A stretch of 9,285 nt of DNA from DASTQL01 sp035462845 (GTDB taxonomy: Bacteria; Actinomycetota; Actinomycetes; Jiangellales; Jiangellaceae): the NCBI GenBank assembly GCA_035462845.1, contig DATHTV010000125.1:1-9285 (forward strand), in the 5' to 3' direction. Position 1 is the stretch's first letter, and every line of letters starts with the position of its first letter. Of this stretch, positions 5,862 to 9,285 are shown piece after piece. The notes beneath the pieces are model-generated. The model searched no databases. It worked only from the letters and a program-made list of their open reading frames with translations, and was not told the DNA's origin. The position numbers and the translations under genes are program-made.

Positions 5862-6827
5862 GTGACAGTCGCCCCCGAAGGCCGCCGCATGCTCCGGCTC
5901 GAGGTCCGCAACGCCGCGGTGCCGATCGAGAAGAAGCCGCCGTGGATCAAGACCACCGCGCGGATGGGACCGGAGTACCGCGAGCTGCAGTCACTGGTGC
6001 GTAGCGGGGGCCTGCACACGGTCTGCCAGGAGGCGGGCTGCCCCAACATCTACGAGTGCTGGGAGGACCGCGAGGCGACCTTCCTCATCGGGGGCGAGCA
6101 GTGCACGCGGCGCTGCGACTTCTGCCAGATCGACACCGGCAAGCCGGCCGACCTGGACCGTGACGAGCCGCGGCGGGTCGCCCATTCGGTGCGCACCATG
6201 GGCCTGCGCTACGCCACCGTGACGGGGGTCGCCCGCGACGACCTCGAGGACGAGGGCGCCTGGCTCTATGCCGAGACGATCCGTCAGATCCACGAGCTCA
6301 ACCCCGGCACGGGCGTGGAGATCCTCGTCCCCGACTTCTCCGGCCGACCCGAGCTGCTGCAGCAGGTCTTCGACGCCGCGCCGGAGGTCTTCGCGCACAA
6401 CGTCGAGACGGTCCCGCGGATCTTCAAGCGGATCCGCCCGGCCTTCCGGTACGGCCGGTCGCTCGACGTGATCACCCAGGGGCGCCGGGCCGGGCTCGTG
6501 ACCAAGTCCAACCTCATCCTCGGCATGGGCGAGACCCGCGCGGAGGTCTCCCAGGCGCTCCGCGACCTGCACGAGGCCGGCACCGACCTCGTCACCATCA
6601 CGCAGTACCTCCGGCCGTCCCCCCGCCACCACCCGGTCGAGCGGTGGGTCCGGCCGGAGGAGTTCGTCGAGCTCGCCGCCGAGGCCGAGGAGGTCGGCTT
6701 CGCCGGGGTGCTCTCCGGGCCGCTGGTCCGCTCGTCCTACCGCGCGGGCCGGCTCTACCGGCAGGCGCTCGAGGCCCGGGTCCCCCTCGTGGGCAGCACC
6801 GCCGCGGGCAGCACCGCCGCGGGCTGA
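5862..6827 (+). CDS. lipA: Lipoyl synthase LipA (radical SAM)
   Basis: LipA inserts two sulphur atoms into protein-bound octanoyl groups, completing lipoate after LipB. The product is 321 residues. The auxiliary-cluster motif CX4CX5C is C55/C60/C66 (CQEAGCPNIYEC), the radical SAM motif CX3CX2C is C81/C85/C88 (CTRRCDFC), and the C-terminal RSSY motif that supplies the serine ligand of the auxiliary cluster is at 290-293. PDFSGR, AHNVETVPR, KSNLILGMGET and TITQYLRPS are also intact, so the enzyme should be active. The GTG at 5862 is chosen because TACGCT lies 7 nt upstream and the conserved core soon follows; the frame open upstream overlaps lipB. The protein ends in a low-complexity tail, GSTAAGSTAAG, from a 15-bp duplication. 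The acyltransferase gene begins 15 bp after its stop and may be co-transcribed. Confidence 0.97.
   Translation: MTVAPEGRRMLRLEVRNAAVPIEKKPPWIKTTARMGPEYRELQSLVRSGGLHTVCQEAGCPNIYECWEDREATFLIGGEQCTRRCDFCQIDTGKPADLDRDEPRRVAHSVRTMGLRYATVTGVARDDLEDEGAWLYAETIRQIHELNPGTGVEILVPDFSGRPELLQQVFDAAPEVFAHNVETVPRIFKRIRPAFRYGRSLDVITQGRRAGLVTKSNLILGMGETRAEVSQALRDLHEAGTDLVTITQYLRPSPRHHPVERWVRPEEFVELAAEAEEVGFAGVLSGPLVRSSYRAGRLYRQALEARVPLVGSTAAGSTAAG
6792..6821 (+). repeat. 15-bp tandem repeat at the end of lipA
   Basis: Two perfect copies of GGCAGCACCGCCGCG (6792-6806 and 6807-6821) encode GSTAA-GSTAA immediately before the last glycine and the stop of LipA. They lie beyond the conserved RSSY motif, so copy number could vary with little effect on catalysis. 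Confidence 0.9.
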
Positions 6828-6842
6828 CCGCCCACCCCGGCC

Positions 6843-8210
6843 GTGCCCGCGCGCCGCTCGCCTGCCGCCGGTGGCGCGCTCGGCCCGATCCGGCAGGCCG
6901 CCCGTGACACCCCGCCGGAGCGGGAGCGCCACGCCGACCTGATGCGCGCCGTGGCCATCGGCTTCGTGGTGCTCGGTCACTGGCTGGTCGTCCTGGTCAC
7001 GTACGACGACGTCACCGGTCTGGCCGGACGCAGCGCGCTGGGCGTGGTGGGGTGGATGGTCCCGCTGACCTGGCTCTTCCAGGTCATGCCGGTGTTCTTC
7101 CTGGTCGGCGGCTACGCGAACGCCGCCTCCTGGCGCTCGCACCGGTCCCGGGGCGGGAGCTCGCCGGACTGGCTGCTCGGGCGGTTCCGCCGGCTGCTCC
7201 GGCCCACCACCGTCTTCCTGGCCGTCGTCGCCGGGGCGGCGCTGCTGGCCCGTACGGTGGGGACGGAGGACCGGCTGGTGGGTACCGCCACGTGGCTGGT
7301 GACCATGCCGCTGTGGTTCCTCGTCGTGTACCTGGCGGTGGTGGCGCTCACGCCGGTGACGCACCGCCTGCACGTGCGGTTCGGGCTCGCGGTGCCGCTG
7401 GCGCTGGCCGCCCCGGTCGGGCTCGCGGACCTGCTCGGGCTGGGGCTGGGGCTGCCCTACGTCGACGGGTCCAGCTACCTGCTCGCGTGGCTGGCGGTGC
7501 ACCAGCTCGGCTACGCCTGGCAGGACGGCAGCCTGCTGGCCCGGCGGGGGGTCGCCGTGACGATGGCCGTGGTGGGGGCGCTCGCGCTCGTCCTGCTCAC
7601 CGTGCTGGGCCCGTACCCGGTCAGCATGGTCGCGGTCCCCGGCGAGACGGTGCAGAACACCGCGCCGCCGACGCTCGCCCTGCTCGCGCTGGCCGTCACC
7701 CAGACCGGGGTCGTCCTGCTGCTGCGGCGACCGGCCGACCGGTGGCTGGCCCGCAGCGAGCGGACCTGGACAGCGGTGGTCGCCGTCAACGCGGTCGTGC
7801 TCACGGTCTTCCTGTGGCACATGGCCGCCGTCGTCGTGTCGGCGGTGCTGCTGGTGCCGACCGGGCTGATCCCCCAGCCGTCGCCCGGCTCCGGGGAGTG
7901 GCTGGCGTGGCGGGTGCCGTGGCTCGCCGCGCTCACCCTCGTGCTGACGGTGCTGGTGCTGCTGTTCGCCCGGGTCGAGATCGCGGCACGGGCGGCGGCG
8001 CCTCCGCGGGGCGGGCGTTCACGCTGGCCGCTGACGGTGCTGGGGCTGGTCGCGGTGGTCGCCGGGCTGCTGACGATCACGCTGTCCGGCCGCGGGGTGC
8101 ACGGACCCGCCGGGTTGCCGACCGGGGCGCTGCTGCTCTACGGCTCGGGCGTCGCGGCGCTGGCGTCCGCCGCCCGGGCGTCGCGCGATGGTGACGGCGC
8201 CGTCATCTGA
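6843..8210 (+). CDS. Acyltransferase-3 family integral membrane protein
   Basis: The product is 455 residues. It begins with the family's RHADLMRAVAIGFVVLGHW (29-47), which holds the putative catalytic histidine H46 at the end of the first helix. FFLVGGYAN (85-93) and the basic loop FRRLLRP (115-121) follow; these are the hallmarks of the OafA/YrhL-like acyltransferase-3 family. About ten hydrophobic helices are visible, with a second conserved-looking histidine, H326, in FLWHMAA. Such proteins transfer acetyl or other acyl groups onto sugars, lipids or antibiotics across the membrane; the acceptor here is unknown. GTG 6843 is the first usable start and has no obvious ribosome binding site. 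The alternative ATG at residue 34 would remove part of the family motif. The 15-bp gap after lipA suggests coupled expression, although no functional link to lipoate is known. Confidence 0.85.
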   Translation: MPARRSPAAGGALGPIRQAARDTPPERERHADLMRAVAIGFVVLGHWLVVLVTYDDVTGLAGRSALGVVGWMVPLTWLFQVMPVFFLVGGYANAASWRSHRSRGGSSPDWLLGRFRRLLRPTTVFLAVVAGAALLARTVGTEDRLVGTATWLVTMPLWFLVVYLAVVALTPVTHRLHVRFGLAVPLALAAPVGLADLLGLGLGLPYVDGSSYLLAWLAVHQLGYAWQDGSLLARRGVAVTMAVVGALALVLLTVLGPYPVSMVAVPGETVQNTAPPTLALLALAVTQTGVVLLLRRPADRWLARSERTWTAVVAVNAVVLTVFLWHMAAVVVSAVLLVPTGLIPQPSPGSGEWLAWRVPWLAALTLVLTVLVLLFARVEIAARAAAPPRGGRSRWPLTVLGLVAVVAGLLTITLSGRGVHGPAGLPTGALLLYGSGVAALASAARASRDGDGAVI

Positions 8211-8271
8211 GCGAAACGCACCTCGGCTTTCCTGGAGGACGTACCGAGACGCGTCCCGAGAGGAGGCGGCC
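8211..8271. other. Short spacer before the small gene
   Basis: This 61-bp spacer has a possible -10 box, TACCGA (8242-8247), and ends in the ribosome binding site of the 57-residue gene. No terminator-like hairpin with a T-tract was found, so read-through from the acyltransferase gene is likely. Confidence 0.3.
8261..8266 (+). promoter_or_regulatory. Ribosome binding site that sets the start of the small gene
   Basis: AGGAGG is a perfect Shine-Dalgarno sequence 5 nt before GTG 8272. It rules against the longer reading from ATG 8188, which would overlap the end of the acyltransferase gene. Confidence 0.7.
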
Positions 8272-8445
8272 GTGGCCAACCCGTTCACCGTCCTCGTCCA
8301 GCGCGCCGACACCGCCCTGAACGGCCGGGCCCGGATCAACGCGGCCTACGCGCTGGCGGCCGACCGTCGCCGCGCGCGGGACTGGCGAGACGCGCTGGTC
8401 GAGGTCGACGCGGCGCTCGACCGGCGAGTGCCCCGCCCGGCCTGA
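8272..8445 (+). CDS. Small uncharacterised protein (57 residues)
   Basis: I do not recognise this protein. It begins VANPFTVLVQRADTALN and continues as a charged, probably helical polypeptide with ADRRRARDWRDALVEVDAAL, ending in a short Arg/Pro tail. It has no hydrophobic segment, signal peptide, cysteine or zinc motif, so it is likely a cytoplasmic helical protein. Its reality is supported by the perfect AGGAGG 5 nt before the GTG and by its fit in the gap between the acyltransferase and DUF4191 genes without overlapping either. The high GC content means that an open frame alone is weak evidence. It may be translated from the lipA-acyltransferase mRNA or from a local promoter. Confidence 0.62.
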   Translation: MANPFTVLVQRADTALNGRARINAAYALAADRRRARDWRDALVEVDAALDRRVPRPA

Positions 8446-8462
8446 GGCCCGCGCCCCGCCCG

Positions 8463-8468
8463 TACGCT
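8463..8468 (+). promoter_or_regulatory. Predicted leaderless promoter -10 box of the DUF4191 gene
   Basis: TACGCT, identical to the lipA box, ends exactly 7 nt before ATG 8476. No Shine-Dalgarno sequence precedes the ATG, so a leaderless transcript is predicted. Confidence 0.55.
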
Positions 8469-8475
8469 GTGCGCC

Positions 8476-9201
8476 ATGGCGCGCAAGGGTGGCGAGGCGA
8501 AGAGCGGCGACGCGGGCGGCACGGACAAGAAGCCCGGGCGCATCGCGCAGGTGCGCCAGACGTACCAGATGGCGCGCCGGGTCGACCCGCGCATCGGCTG
8601 GATCACCCTCGGCACCATCGTGGCCGTCGCGGCCGTCGTCACGCTGCTGGGGCTGGCCTTCGGGACCTGGTGGGTGTGGCTGCTCCTCGGCCTGCCGATG
8701 GCGCTGCTGGCCGGGTCCGTGGTCTTCGGCCGTCGGGCCGAGCGAGCCGCGTACGCGCAGATCGAGGGTCAGCCCGGCGCGGCCGCCGCCGCCTTGGGCA
8801 CGCTGCGGCGGGGCTGGACTCTCACGCCGGCGGTCGGGGTCAACAAGCAGCAGGACGTCGTGCACCGCGTGGTCGGCCGCCCCGGCGTGGTCCTGATCGC
8901 GGAGGGGACGTCCCCGCAGCGGGTCGCCAACCTGCTGGCCCAGGAGAAGCGCCGGCACGCGCGGGTGATCGGCGAGGTCCCGCTGCACGACATGATCATC
9001 GGGACCGGCGAGGGGCAGGTGCCGCTGCGGCAGGTGTCCAAGCGGGTGATGAAGCTGCCGCGGGCGCTGCGCCCCGCCGAGGTCACCGAGCTGAACTTCC
9101 GGCTGCGCGCGGTGGGCACCTCGTCGGTGCCGCTCCCCAAGGGCCCGCTGCCCCGCAACGTACGGCTGCCGCGCGGTGGCCCGCAGATGCCCGGCCGCTG
9201 A
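8476..9201 (+). CDS. DUF4191 family membrane protein
   Basis: The product is 241 residues and matches the actinobacterial DUF4191 family, represented by Rv2219, which follows lipA in M. tuberculosis. A lysine-rich N-terminal tail (1-38) precedes two transmembrane helices (about 42-62 and 65-84) joined by a very short turn. A soluble C-terminal domain of about 155 residues follows, probably cytoplasmic by the positive-inside rule. Recognisable conserved stretches are AERAAYAQIEGQPGAAAAAL, RRGWTLTPAVGVNKQQD and RPGVVLIAEG. No catalytic motif is apparent and the function is unknown. The ATG at 8476 has a leaderless promoter signature. In mycobacteria the gene is followed by an RDD-family gene and glnA, which may lie to the right of this window. 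Confidence 0.88.
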   Translation: MARKGGEAKSGDAGGTDKKPGRIAQVRQTYQMARRVDPRIGWITLGTIVAVAAVVTLLGLAFGTWWVWLLLGLPMALLAGSVVFGRRAERAAYAQIEGQPGAAAAALGTLRRGWTLTPAVGVNKQQDVVHRVVGRPGVVLIAEGTSPQRVANLLAQEKRRHARVIGEVPLHDMIIGTGEGQVPLRQVSKRVMKLPRALRPAEVTELNFRLRAVGTSSVPLPKGPLPRNVRLPRGGPQMPGR

Positions 9202-9285
9202 GCCGCCGGCGCTTCTGCTCACCCCTGCCTGGTTGGAGGAGGGTGGCCCTGCTCCACTCCGAGGTTGGAGCGGGGTGGCCCTCCT
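9202..9285. repeat. Tandem hairpin repeat downstream of the DUF4191 gene (cut by the window edge)
   Basis: Two copies of a 20-bp unit beginning GGTTGGAG and ending GGGTGGCCCT lie at 9231-9250 and 9263-9282, 32 bp apart, with 18 of 20 bases identical. The first folds into a stem-loop (9234-9256) with TGGAG-G-AGGG pairing to CCCT-G-CTCCA around a TGG loop and one G/G mismatch. The second can form the same hairpin as far as the window edge. The stretch 9202-9230 holds nothing recognisable. It could be a T-less terminator or the start of a longer array. Confidence 0.7.

Noticed and set aside
5991..7820. Long minus-strand open frame (609 codons) opposite lipA and the acyltransferase gene
   Set aside because: Its Gln/Arg/Pro/Gly-rich composition is typical of antisense GC-rich frames, and both sense genes have clear catalytic motifs.
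8203..9222. Minus-strand open frame (339 codons) opposite the DUF4191 gene
   Set aside because: It is antisense to a recognised family gene and is low-complexity with no domain.

Overview
The window is very GC-rich, with GTG starts as common as ATG, a lipB-lipA-DUF4191 gene cluster and TAnnnT boxes placed just before start codons. Together these point to a chromosomal segment of an actinomycete. The lipB-lipA-DUF4191 order is the one known from Mycobacterium tuberculosis (Rv2217-Rv2218-Rv2219), but here two extra genes sit between lipA and the DUF4191 gene. I cannot name the genus. No tRNA, rRNA, CRISPR array, transposase or phage gene is visible.

Layout. Positions 1-861 (minus strand) hold the N-terminal 287 residues of a protein kinase that runs off the left edge. 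A 140-bp divergent spacer follows, then an FAD-dependent amine-oxidase-like oxidoreductase on the plus strand (1002-2276). It converges with a 738-residue MMPL-family membrane transporter on the minus strand (2277-4493), and the two stop codons touch. The transporter is divergent from a MarR-type regulator (4558-5070). The 64-bp spacer between them contains an imperfect palindrome that is a good candidate operator, so the regulator probably controls the transporter and itself.

The lipoate block follows on the plus strand: lipB (5081-5788) and lipA (5862-6827), then, 15 bp after lipA, a multi-pass acyltransferase-3 family protein (6843-8210), an unrecognised 57-residue protein (8272-8445) and a DUF4191 two-helix membrane protein (8476-9201). 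LipB transfers octanoyl groups from acyl carrier protein to lipoyl domains and LipA inserts the sulphurs, so the pair makes protein-bound lipoate for 2-oxoacid dehydrogenases and the glycine cleavage system. lipB, lipA and the DUF4191 gene each have a TAnGCT box exactly 7 nt before the start codon, which suggests separate leaderless transcripts rather than a single operon.

Most genes belong to ordinary families, and I see no convincing new multi-gene system. The more unusual signals are small: a 13/14-bp tandem repeat in the lipB-lipA spacer whose last copy forms the lipA -10 box, 15-bp in-frame tandem repeats at the start of lipB and the end of lipA, a tandem pair of near-identical hairpins at the right edge, and a kinase with altered catalytic-loop residues and a short activation segment.
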